Of a stretch of DNA of 64,000 nt, positions 57,378 to 64,000 are shown one piece after another; position 1 is the first letter of the stretch; every line of letters starts with the position of its first letter. Under the pieces are notes generated by a model that saw only the letters and a list, made by a program, of their open reading frames with translations, did no database searches and was not told the DNA's origin. Both the position numbers and the translations under genes were made by a program. Origin of the DNA: Paenibacillus aurantius (GTDB taxonomy: Bacteria; Bacillota; Bacilli; Paenibacillales; NBRC-103111); assembly GCF_032268605.1 (NCBI RefSeq), contig NZ_CP130318.1, positions 108,501 through 172,500 on the forward strand, in the 5' to 3' direction.

Positions 57378-58775
57378 GTGAAGAACTGGATCAAAGGCAC
57401 CAACGCGGTCGTGCTTTCTCTGGCGGTCGTGGGCATTTTTATCGTCCTGACGGTCTTCCTCCATTCGTTGAAGGGGACCCAGTGGGATTTAACCAAGAAT
57501 AAGAAATTCACCCTGTCGGACCAGACTGTTACGATGCTGCAGAAGCTCGACAAGCCGGTGCATGTCACGGCCTTTTCGGATCCCGGCCAGGGAGTGGTGA
57601 GCCGCCAGATCACCGATCTGCTGCAGGAGTACCACAAGCGCAACAACAAGTTCACGTTCGAGGAAGTCGATCCGAAGCAGAAGCCGACGCTCGCCGAGAA
57701 ATACAAGATTGACCGGTACGGCACGATCGTTTTCGAGCTGGACGGCCAGACGAAGAACGTCTACGCCGACGAATTGTATGCAAGCGGCGCGGCCGAAGGT
57801 TCCTATACCTTCTCGGGGGAGGAGAAGTTCACCCAAGCCGTGCTCAGCCTGACCTCGAACGAGAAGCACACCGTGTACTTCCTGACGGGCCATGGGGAAA
57901 TGACCTCTGCTAACGCGAGCGCCTTCCGCAGCTCTCTGGAGTCCGAGGGCTACACCGTCAAGGACCTGAACCTGGTGAAGGAAGCGGCCATTCCGGCCGA
58001 TGCCGAGACTCTCTTTATTCTGGGGCCGCAGAACGACCTGAGCGAGGCGGAGACAAAGCTTGTTCAGGACTATGTGAAGGATAAGGGCAAGCTGATGGTC
58101 GCCCTCGGGCTCGCGAAGGATATGGACCAATGGAAGAACTGGGATGCCGTCCTCGCTTCCGTAGGGGTGAAGAACGTAAAGGCCCTTGCCGTCGAGAACA
58201 AAAAGTCCCTCTCGACCGATCCGTTGACGATCGTGCCGGAGTACGGGGCCCATACGATTACCGATAAGCTGTCGCAGCAGGACCGCATCACCGTCATGCC
58301 CGGTGCTTTGGCTCTGGCCAAGGATGGGGCGAACGCCGATTTCACGGCGACGGCTCTGCTCCACACCTCCACCAGTGCATACGGCAAAACGAATATAAAT
58401 GAGCTGCTCAGCAAGCGCCTGACCACGAATGACATCAAGCAGGCGGATCAGGATGTGAAAGGACCGCTTGATCTGGCCTATGCCGTCGAGAACAAGGACG
58501 GCAAGCCTAAGGCGGTTGTCATCGGCAACGGCAGCTTCCTGACCAACGATTGGCTTACCCAGCAGGGCAACCGCGACTTCGTGCTTAACAGCGTCGGCTG
58601 GCTGCAGGAGCAGAAGAACGCCGTCACGATCCGTCCTCAGGAGGAAGCCCAGATGCAGCAGGTCGTCCTCACCCCGGCCCAAGGCAAATCGATTCTGATC
58701 GGCACGGTCGGCGTGATTCCCGCGCTCTTCCTGCTGGCCGGAGGCTTGATCTGGTGGAGGAGGAGAGCCGGATGA
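57378..58775 (+). CDS. GldG-type ABC auxiliary membrane protein
   Basis: 465 residues, GTG start with AGGAGG upstream. Membrane segments at both ends (about 10-30 and 440-460) flank a large extracellular alpha/beta domain of the ABC_transp_aux type, with WDLTKNKKFTLSDQT near 37-52 and VYFLTGHGEM near 168. Overlaps the DUF4340 gene start (ATGA). Confidence 0.9.
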   Translation: MKNWIKGTNAVVLSLAVVGIFIVLTVFLHSLKGTQWDLTKNKKFTLSDQTVTMLQKLDKPVHVTAFSDPGQGVVSRQITDLLQEYHKRNNKFTFEEVDPKQKPTLAEKYKIDRYGTIVFELDGQTKNVYADELYASGAAEGSYTFSGEEKFTQAVLSLTSNEKHTVYFLTGHGEMTSANASAFRSSLESEGYTVKDLNLVKEAAIPADAETLFILGPQNDLSEAETKLVQDYVKDKGKLMVALGLAKDMDQWKNWDAVLASVGVKNVKALAVENKKSLSTDPLTIVPEYGAHTITDKLSQQDRITVMPGALALAKDGANADFTATALLHTSTSAYGKTNINELLSKRLTTNDIKQADQDVKGPLDLAYAVENKDGKPKAVVIGNGSFLTNDWLTQQGNRDFVLNSVGWLQEQKNAVTIRPQEEAQMQQVVLTPAQGKSILIGTVGVIPALFLLAGGLIWWRRRAG

Positions 58776-59686
58776 AGCGTCTCCTTCCTACCCTCATTCT
58801 GGTGGTGCTCTGCATCGGAGGCTTCTGGTATGCCTCGAGCAAAGATTACTTCAAGGCCCCATCCGACGAAGCTTCGAAGCAGCTTCTGACCTTGGCGGAA
58901 GGGGACGTTCAGTCCCTTTCCTATTCGGATGGACAGGACGCGGTGGAGATTGCCCGCAAGGACGACACCTGGGAAATGAAAAAGCCTTCCCCGCTTCCGC
59001 TTAATTCCTACCTGGTGGAGGGATGGATCGGCACCCTTTCGTCTATGACGTACGACAGCAAGGTGACGGACAATGCAGCCGATTTGGCCGAGTACGGCCT
59101 CGCACAGCCGAAGCAGGAGTACCAGGTGACGCTGAAGGACGGATCCGTCCGCAAGCTCCTCGTGGGCCGTCCGATGCCCGTGCCGGGCAGCTCGTATGTG
59201 AAGCTGGATAATTCGCCGGCGGTCTATGAGGTGAGCGATACGAACCTGCAGAACCTCGCCAAAGCCCCGCTCGATTTTATGGACAAGCAAGCCGTCAAAG
59301 TAAACGTCGAGAAGGTCAAGACCGTGCAGTTCGACTGGAAGGGCACATCCTGGAAGCTCGAGAAGGCCGAGTCGGACAAATCGGTGTTCGAAAGCACGTG
59401 GAAGATCGGGGCTAAGGAGCTTAAGCCCGAAGAGGGCTCCGGTATTCTGACGCAGCTCACGAATCTCTCGACGGAGCAGCTGGTGAAGCCGGCGTCCGAG
59501 GTTGCGGTGAATGCTCCGGAGCTTACGATAGTCGTAACGGAGGAAGACGGGGGCAAGACGACCTCATCCACCTTCCACGGCAAGCTGGATAAGGATAACG
59601 TCTGGATCGTCAAGGAAGGAGGAGCCTGGGCCTACTCGGTGCCCGCCGCTTCCCTCCAGGAGATCGCCGATAAGGGCAAGGCGTAA
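58772..59686 (+). CDS. DUF4340 domain protein
   Basis: 304 residues from the ATG at 58772, which overlaps the gldG stop as ATGA and is preceded by GGAGGAG. One N-terminal membrane segment (about 5-22), then an extracellular repeated beta domain (LVEGWIGTLSSMTYDSKVTDN; LAEYGLAQPKQEYQVTLKDG). DUF4340 proteins regularly end GldAFG operons; role unknown, presumably periplasmic-face accessory. Confidence 0.87.
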   Translation: MKRLLPTLILVVLCIGGFWYASSKDYFKAPSDEASKQLLTLAEGDVQSLSYSDGQDAVEIARKDDTWEMKKPSPLPLNSYLVEGWIGTLSSMTYDSKVTDNAADLAEYGLAQPKQEYQVTLKDGSVRKLLVGRPMPVPGSSYVKLDNSPAVYEVSDTNLQNLAKAPLDFMDKQAVKVNVEKVKTVQFDWKGTSWKLEKAESDKSVFESTWKIGAKELKPEEGSGILTQLTNLSTEQLVKPASEVAVNAPELTIVVTEEDGGKTTSSTFHGKLDKDNVWIVKEGGAWAYSVPAASLQEIADKGKA

Positions 59687-59716
59687 TCCCCATCCCCTCA
59701 GCAAAAAGGTTACCAG

Positions 59717-59750
59717 AACCCTTCCGGCTTTCGGCCCGGAAGGGTTTTTT
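59717..59750 (+). terminator. terminator of the GldAFG-DUF4340 operon
   Basis: AACCCTTCCGG and CCGGAAGGGTT pair perfectly (11 bases), followed by TTTT. Confidence 0.93.
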
Positions 59751-59753
59751 CTA

Positions 59754-59782
59754 TTGCGAACAAAGGTTCTGTTTCTTATACT
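59754..59782 (+). promoter_or_regulatory. SOS-type promoter of pcrB-pcrA-ligA
   Basis: TTGCGA (59754-59759), 17-base spacer, TATACT (59777-59782). The LexA-like box occupies the spacer and the end of the -35. Confidence 0.55.
59757..59770 (+). promoter_or_regulatory. LexA (DinR) box upstream of pcrB
   Basis: CGAACAAAGGTTCT contains a perfect GAAC-N4-GTTC core and fits the Gram-positive SOS consensus at 12 of 14 positions. Confidence 0.6.
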
Positions 59783-59794
59783 GGAAACAGGGAT

Positions 59795-59823
59795 TTGACA
59801 CTCCGGAACGGCTGTCATAGACT
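59795..59823 (+). promoter_or_regulatory. second promoter of pcrB-pcrA-ligA
   Basis: TTGACA (59795-59800), 17-base spacer, TAGACT (59818-59823), downstream of the LexA-like box, so it may give basal expression. Confidence 0.55.
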
Positions 59824-59878
59824 TGAAGAAGTCCCGTTTGTTTCAACCGGGATATCTTGTTTTCGGGGGTCACTAGAA

Positions 59879-60559
59879 GTGAATTTGAACATTTCCGCAT
59901 GGAAGCATGTATTCAAGCTTGACCCCGACCGCAGCCTGGACGAGTCGGCTCTCGAGAGGCTTTGTCTGTCGGGCACCGATGCGATCATGGTCGGCGGTTC
60001 CTCAGGCGTTACCTATGACAATACGGTTGATTTGATGTCGCGCATCCGGCGCTTCGAGGTGGCGTGCGTGCAGGAAATTTCCACGGACGAAGCGGTCGTT
60101 CCGGGATTCGACCTTTACTTTATACCTTCCGTTCTCAATACGGAGCAGGGCCGATGGATTACCGGCCGCCATCACCAGGCTTTGAAGGATTACGGAGCTC
60201 TGCTCGACTGGAGCCGGGTGGTACCGGAAGGGTATGTGATCCTGAATCCCGATTCCACTGCCGCCCGGCTGACCGGAGCGCAGGAGCTGGAGGAACCAGA
60301 AGACCTCAAGGCCTACGCCCGCTTGGCGGACAAGCTGTTCCGTCTTCCGGTCTTTTATGTGGAATACAGCGGTGCGTTCGGGAACATGGAGTGGGTCCGT
60401 CAGGCTAAGCATGTGCTGGAGGAGGCCCGCCTCTTCTACGGCGGAGGCATTTCCAGTGAAGAACAGGCTAGGCAGGCGGCGGAAGCGGCCCATACGATTG
60501 TGGTCGGCAACATTATCTATGAAGATTTGGAACGGGCGCTGTCCACGGTTTTGAAATAA
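59879..60559 (+). CDS. pcrB: heptaprenylglyceryl phosphate synthase PcrB
   Basis: Prenyltransferase (TIM barrel) that joins heptaprenyl diphosphate to sn-glycerol-1-phosphate. 226 residues from the GTG at 59879, in line with the 228-residue B. subtilis protein; GGGGG lies about 8 bases upstream. Phosphate-binding motifs AIMVGGSSGVTYDN, VEYSGAFGN and FYGGGISSEEQA are intact. Upstream of pcrA as in B. subtilis. Confidence 0.93.
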   Translation: MNLNISAWKHVFKLDPDRSLDESALERLCLSGTDAIMVGGSSGVTYDNTVDLMSRIRRFEVACVQEISTDEAVVPGFDLYFIPSVLNTEQGRWITGRHHQALKDYGALLDWSRVVPEGYVILNPDSTAARLTGAQELEEPEDLKAYARLADKLFRLPVFYVEYSGAFGNMEWVRQAKHVLEEARLFYGGGISSEEQARQAAEAAHTIVVGNIIYEDLERALSTVLK

Positions 60560-60613
60560 AGTCCGTCCTCCGCTTCCCGCGGCAAAGACGGTCAGGAAAG
60601 GTAAGATATATCT

Positions 60614-62893
60614 ATGTACCCAGCAGTCGATATTTTTCAGGCGGTTAACAAGCTCAACCCCCAGCAGAAGGAGGCCGTGGAGGCGACGGACGGTCCGCTT
60701 CTTATTATGGCTGGAGCGGGCAGCGGCAAGACGCGGGTGCTGACGCACCGCATCGCATACTTGATCGCCACGAACAAAGCCGCTCCCTGGAGCATTCTCG
60801 CCATTACGTTTACCAATAAAGCCGCAAGAGAGATGCAGGAAAGGGTAGAGAAGCTCGTCGGCCCGTCCGGGCGCGACATCTGGGTTTCGACCTTCCACTC
60901 CATGTGCGTGAAGATCTTGCGCCGGGACATTTCCCGCATCGGGTTTACCTCGAATTTTACGATCCTCGATTCCACCGATCAGCTTTCCGTCATTCGCTCC
61001 TGCCTCAAGGAATTGAACGTCGACCCGAAGAAATTCGATCCGAAGGCGGTCCAGGCCGCCATCAGCGGAGCAAAGAACGAGCTGGTGACCCCGGAGCGTT
61101 TTGAAGCTCAGATCGGCGACTACTTCCAGGGCATTGCGGCCAAGGTGTACACGCTGTACCAGAAGAAGCTGAGAAGCAACAACTCGCTCGACTTCGACGA
61201 CCTGATCATGACGACCATCCAGCTTTTCACGGAAGTGCCGGAGGTTCTCGACTTCTACCAGAAGAAGTTTCAGTACATTCACGTGGACGAGTACCAGGAT
61301 ACGAACCGGGCCCAATACATGCTCTGCCGGATGATCGCGGACAGCCATCACCGGATTTGCGTCGTGGGGGACAGCGACCAGTCCATCTACCGCTGGCGCG
61401 GGGCCGATATCACCAACATTCTGAACTTCGAGCAGGACTACCCCGAAGCCACAACCATTCTGCTGGAGCAGAATTACCGGTCCACTTCCAATATTCTGGG
61501 GGCGGCGAACAAGGTCATCGGCAACAACACGGGCCGCAAGCCGAAGAACCTGTGGTCGAGCAAGCCGGAGGGCCCGAAGATTCAAGTGTACCAGGCCGAT
61601 TCGGAGCACGAGGAAGGCTACTTCATCGCTTCGCAAATTAATAAAAACCGGTCCGCCGGCAAAAAATATGCCGATCACGCTATCCTGTACCGGACCAACG
61701 CCCAATCCCGGGTAATCGAGGAAATTCTCATCAAATCCGATATCCCTTATCAGATCGTCGGGGGCATCAAGTTCTACGACCGCAAAGAGATCAAGGACAT
61801 TCTCGGCTACCTGCGCCTCATCTCCAATCCGGATGATGACATCTCGCTGACCCGGGTGGTGAATGTGCCGAAGCGGGGCATCGGGGATACGACGATGGAC
61901 CGGCTCGGCGAGCTGGCCGCCCAGCGGGGGCTGTCGATTTTTGCCCTGCTTAACGATGTTCATTCCCTAGATATCACCTCCCGCGCGAAGGGCGCGCTGA
62001 TGCAGTTCCACGAGATGATTTCCAATATGAACCGTATGATCGATTACCTGTCGGTGACGGAGTTGACGGAGCAGGTGCTCGAAGCGACCAAATACCGTGA
62101 GGAGCTGCTGCGCGAAGGAACGCTTGAAGCTAAATCCCGGGTGGAGAACATCGACGAGTTTCTCTCCGTAACGATGGACTTCGAGAAGCGCAACGAGGAC
62201 AAATCCCTTATTTCCTTCCTTACCGACCTTGCCCTCATTGCCGACATCGATTCCATGAACAAGTCGGAAGAGGAGGAAGTCAAGGATGCGATCGTGCTGA
62301 TGACGATGCACAGCGCGAAGGGACTGGAGTTTCCGACCGTTTTCATCATCGGTATGGAGGAAGGCGTCTTTCCACACAGCCGGGCCTTCATGGACAACGA
62401 GGAGCTCGAAGAGGAGCGCCGGCTCGCTTATGTCGGCATTACGCGCGCGGAGGAAGCCCTCTTCCTGTCCTGTGCCCGTATGCGCACCTTGTTCGGGCGG
62501 ACCAATGCGAACGCTCCGTCCCGGTTCCTGGCGGAAATTCCGGATGAACTGAAGGAAGACTGCTCGCCTTCCCGTTTCGGAAGCCGTCCCGGCTTCGGCT
62601 CGGGAGCGGGAAGCACCTCCGGCTACAGCCGCAGCATAACTCCTCCTTGGGGCGGCAGTACGGCGGCTCCGAGGGCGGCGGCAGCCCCCGCCAGGGCGAA
62701 GCCGGTCGCGGCTACGGTCAACACGGTGCTCGACTACAAAGTCGGCGACCGCGTCTCCCACGGAAAGTGGGGGACGGGCGTCGTCGCTTCCGTCAAAGGC
62801 AGCGGGGACGATACCGAGCTTCACATCGCCTTCCCGGCCCCGGTCGGCGTGAAGCGGCTGCTGGCTAAGTTTGCCCCGATTACGAAAGAGTAA
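60614..62893 (+). CDS. pcrA: ATP-dependent DNA helicase PcrA
   Basis: Essential 3'-5' SF1 helicase for repair, rolling-circle replication and removal of RNA polymerase blocks. 759 residues. Walker [15 protein letters not shown], motif [14 protein letters not shown], motif [18 protein letters not shown], motif [15 protein letters not shown]. The C-terminal tudor-like part ([15 protein letters not shown]) binds RNA polymerase. AGGAAAGG precedes the ATG. Confidence 0.97.
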   Translation: MYPAVDIFQAVNKLNPQQKEAVEATDGPLLIMAGAGSGKTRVLTHRIAYLIATNKAAPWSILAITFTNKAAREMQERVEKLVGPSGRDIWVSTFHSMCVKILRRDISRIGFTSNFTILDSTDQLSVIRSCLKELNVDPKKFDPKAVQAAISGAKNELVTPERFEAQIGDYFQGIAAKVYTLYQKKLRSNNSLDFDDLIMTTIQLFTEVPEVLDFYQKKFQYIHVDEYQDTNRAQYMLCRMIADSHHRICVVGDSDQSIYRWRGADITNILNFEQDYPEATTILLEQNYRSTSNILGAANKVIGNNTGRKPKNLWSSKPEGPKIQVYQADSEHEEGYFIASQINKNRSAGKKYADHAILYRTNAQSRVIEEILIKSDIPYQIVGGIKFYDRKEIKDILGYLRLISNPDDDISLTRVVNVPKRGIGDTTMDRLGELAAQRGLSIFALLNDVHSLDITSRAKGALMQFHEMISNMNRMIDYLSVTELTEQVLEATKYREELLREGTLEAKSRVENIDEFLSVTMDFEKRNEDKSLISFLTDLALIADIDSMNKSEEEEVKDAIVLMTMHSAKGLEFPTVFIIGMEEGVFPHSRAFMDNEELEEERRLAYVGITRAEEALFLSCARMRTLFGRTNANAPSRFLAEIPDELKEDCSPSRFGSRPGFGSGAGSTSGYSRSITPPWGGSTAAPRAAAAPARAKPVAATVNTVLDYKVGDRVSHGKWGTGVVASVKGSGDDTELHIAFPAPVGVKRLLAKFAPITKE

Positions 62894-62926
62894 ATTTTGG
62901 GAACCGATGGAAAGGATGAAGGAACG

Positions 62927-64000
62927 GTGGCGGATCAAACGGCCCAACCCCAGGCAGGCGGGGAATCCCTGGAGGAAATGAAGAGCCTGATTGCCGAGCT
63001 TAACCGGCATAATTACCTTTATTACACGCTGGACACCCCGGAGCTTACCGACAAGGAGTACGACAAGCTGTACGACCGTCTTCTTGAGCTCGAGCGGGAA
63101 AGCGGGGTCATTCTGCCGTCCTCTCCCAGCAAGCGGGTAGGAGGAGAGCTTCTCAAGGGCTTTGCCGAGCACCGGCACAAGGCCCGTCTCTGGAGTCTGG
63201 ACAAAGCCCAGAACAAGGACGATCTGATGGCCTGGTACAACCGCGCCGTCAAGCTCGTGGACCAGTACAACAACAACCATCCGGACGATCCGCTGCCTCC
63301 TCTGTCCTTCGTCGTCGAGCTTAAGTTCGACGGCCTCACGCTCAACCTGACCTATGATAACGGGGAGCTTGTTCAAGCTTCCACGCGCGGAAGCGGGGTC
63401 GTGGGAGAGAGTATTCTCCCGCAGGTGCGCACCATCCGCTCCGTTCCTTTGAGCATTCCCTACTCCGAGGGGATGATAGAGGTTCAGGGAGAAGGACTGA
63501 TGTTCCTCTCCGTTCTGGAGGAGTACAACCGTACCGCGGCCGAGCCCTTGAAAAATGCGCGCAATGCCGCTGCAGGAGCGCTGCGGAACCTCAACCCGGC
63601 CGTTACCGCCACGCGGAAGCTGGACGCCTTTTTCTATAATGTGGGCTACGCCGACCACCTTCAGTTCACCGATCACCAGGAGATGGTCATCTTCCTGAAG
63701 GACAACCATTTCAAGGTCAATCCTTACATCAAGTTCCTTCATTCTATAGAAGAAGTGGCCGAAGAGGTGGAGCGGATTGCCGAAACCCGGCTGCAGATGG
63801 ATTACCTGATCGACGGAAGCGTCGTGAAGATCACCGACATGAGGACGAGGGAAGTGCTCGGCTACACGGATAAATTCCCCCGCTGGGCCGTAGCCTACAA
63901 GTTCGAGGCAGAGGAAGCGACGACCCGTCTGCTTTCCGTCGTGTGGAACGTGGGGCGTACCGGCAAGCTGACTCCTCTGGCCCGCGTTGAGCCGGTGGAG
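62927..64000 (+). CDS. ligA: NAD-dependent DNA ligase, divergent, truncated by the window edge
   Basis: First 358 codons of an NAD-dependent DNA ligase, GTG start with AAGGA upstream; the 3' part lies outside. The N-terminal Ia domain (LNRHNYLYYTLDTPELTDKEYDKLYD) and the adenylation lysine in VELKFDG are present. Several otherwise constant motifs differ: SLDKAQ replaces SLGNAF-type, RGSG replaces RGDG, and EVQGEG replaces EVRGE; NARNAAAGALRNL and GRTGKLTPLA are normal. Position after pcrA is that of ligA. It may be a diverged housekeeping LigA or a second ligase. Confidence 0.85.
   Translation, partial: MADQTAQPQAGGESLEEMKSLIAELNRHNYLYYTLDTPELTDKEYDKLYDRLLELERESGVILPSSPSKRVGGELLKGFAEHRHKARLWSLDKAQNKDDLMAWYNRAVKLVDQYNNNHPDDPLPPLSFVVELKFDGLTLNLTYDNGELVQASTRGSGVVGESILPQVRTIRSVPLSIPYSEGMIEVQGEGLMFLSVLEEYNRTAAEPLKNARNAAAGALRNLNPAVTATRKLDAFFYNVGYADHLQFTDHQEMVIFLKDNHFKVNPYIKFLHSIEEVAEEVERIAETRLQMDYLIDGSVVKITDMRTREVLGYTDKFPRWAVAYKFEAEEATTRLLSVVWNVGRTGKLTPLARVEPVE

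Overview
The window reads as one contiguous chromosomal segment of a G+C-rich, flagellated, endospore-type Firmicute of the Paenibacillaceae (a Paenibacillus or Cohnella-like genome; the species cannot be fixed from sequence alone). The evidence is gene order: comF, yvyF, flgM, flgN, flgK, flgL, yviE, fliW, csrA, hag, fliD, flaG, fliS, fliT, csp, hpf, secA, prfB, then ftsE, ftsX, a ctpB-type protease, a MinJ-like protein and uvrBA. This matches the Bacillus subtilis comF-to-uvrA region with extra blocks inserted. No rRNA, tRNA, CRISPR, transposase or prophage gene was seen.

Layout. 1-10.6 kb: competence tail and late flagellar genes, with sigma-D-like promoters before flgM and hag, a consensus CsrA site in the hag leader, and two long Spo0A-type boxes. 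10.6-16.1 kb: a DnaA-box cluster and a near-perfect CodY box ahead of a cold-shock gene, then hpf, secA and prfB (RF2 with its programmed +1 frameshift). 16.1-16.6 kb: a G+C-rich, hairpin-rich non-coding stretch ending in a terminator. 16.6-24.9 kb: a complete argCJBDFGH operon. 24.9 kb: a 15/16 match to the ParB-binding parS site in the gap between argH and a convergent DUF1700-DUF4097 pair. 26.8-32.7 kb: a division and wall-remodelling block (FtsEX, M23 hydrolase, S41 protease, MinJ-like). 32.8-34.4 kb: motAB on the minus strand. 34.5-39.9 kb: uvrB and uvrA behind a promoter with a LexA-like box. 40.0-44.3 kb: four mostly independent genes (copper-amine-oxidase-domain protein, siroheme sulfite/nitrite reductase, small membrane protein, sugar isomerase-like protein).

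44.3-51.3 kb, minus strand, is the most unusual part. One apparent operon encodes a membrane-anchored FG-GAP/hydrolase-like protein, an acyl carrier protein, a tRNA-synthetase-like amino acid:[carrier protein] ligase, a DltD-like SGNH protein, a 36-residue DltX-like microprotein and a DltB-like MBOAT acyltransferase. The layout is that of a D-alanylation (Dlt) machine, but the usual adenylating ligase DltA is replaced by a class II synthetase relative and an extra extracellular protein is added. I infer an aminoacyl-decoration system for an unidentified envelope or exopolysaccharide polymer.

51.5-64.0 kb: a U32-family protein, a YhdH-type oxidoreductase, a GldA/GldF/GldG-type ABC exporter with DUF4340, and finally pcrB-pcrA-ligA behind a promoter whose spacer carries a GAAC-N4-GTTC LexA-like box. 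The ligase at the right edge is divergent and incomplete.
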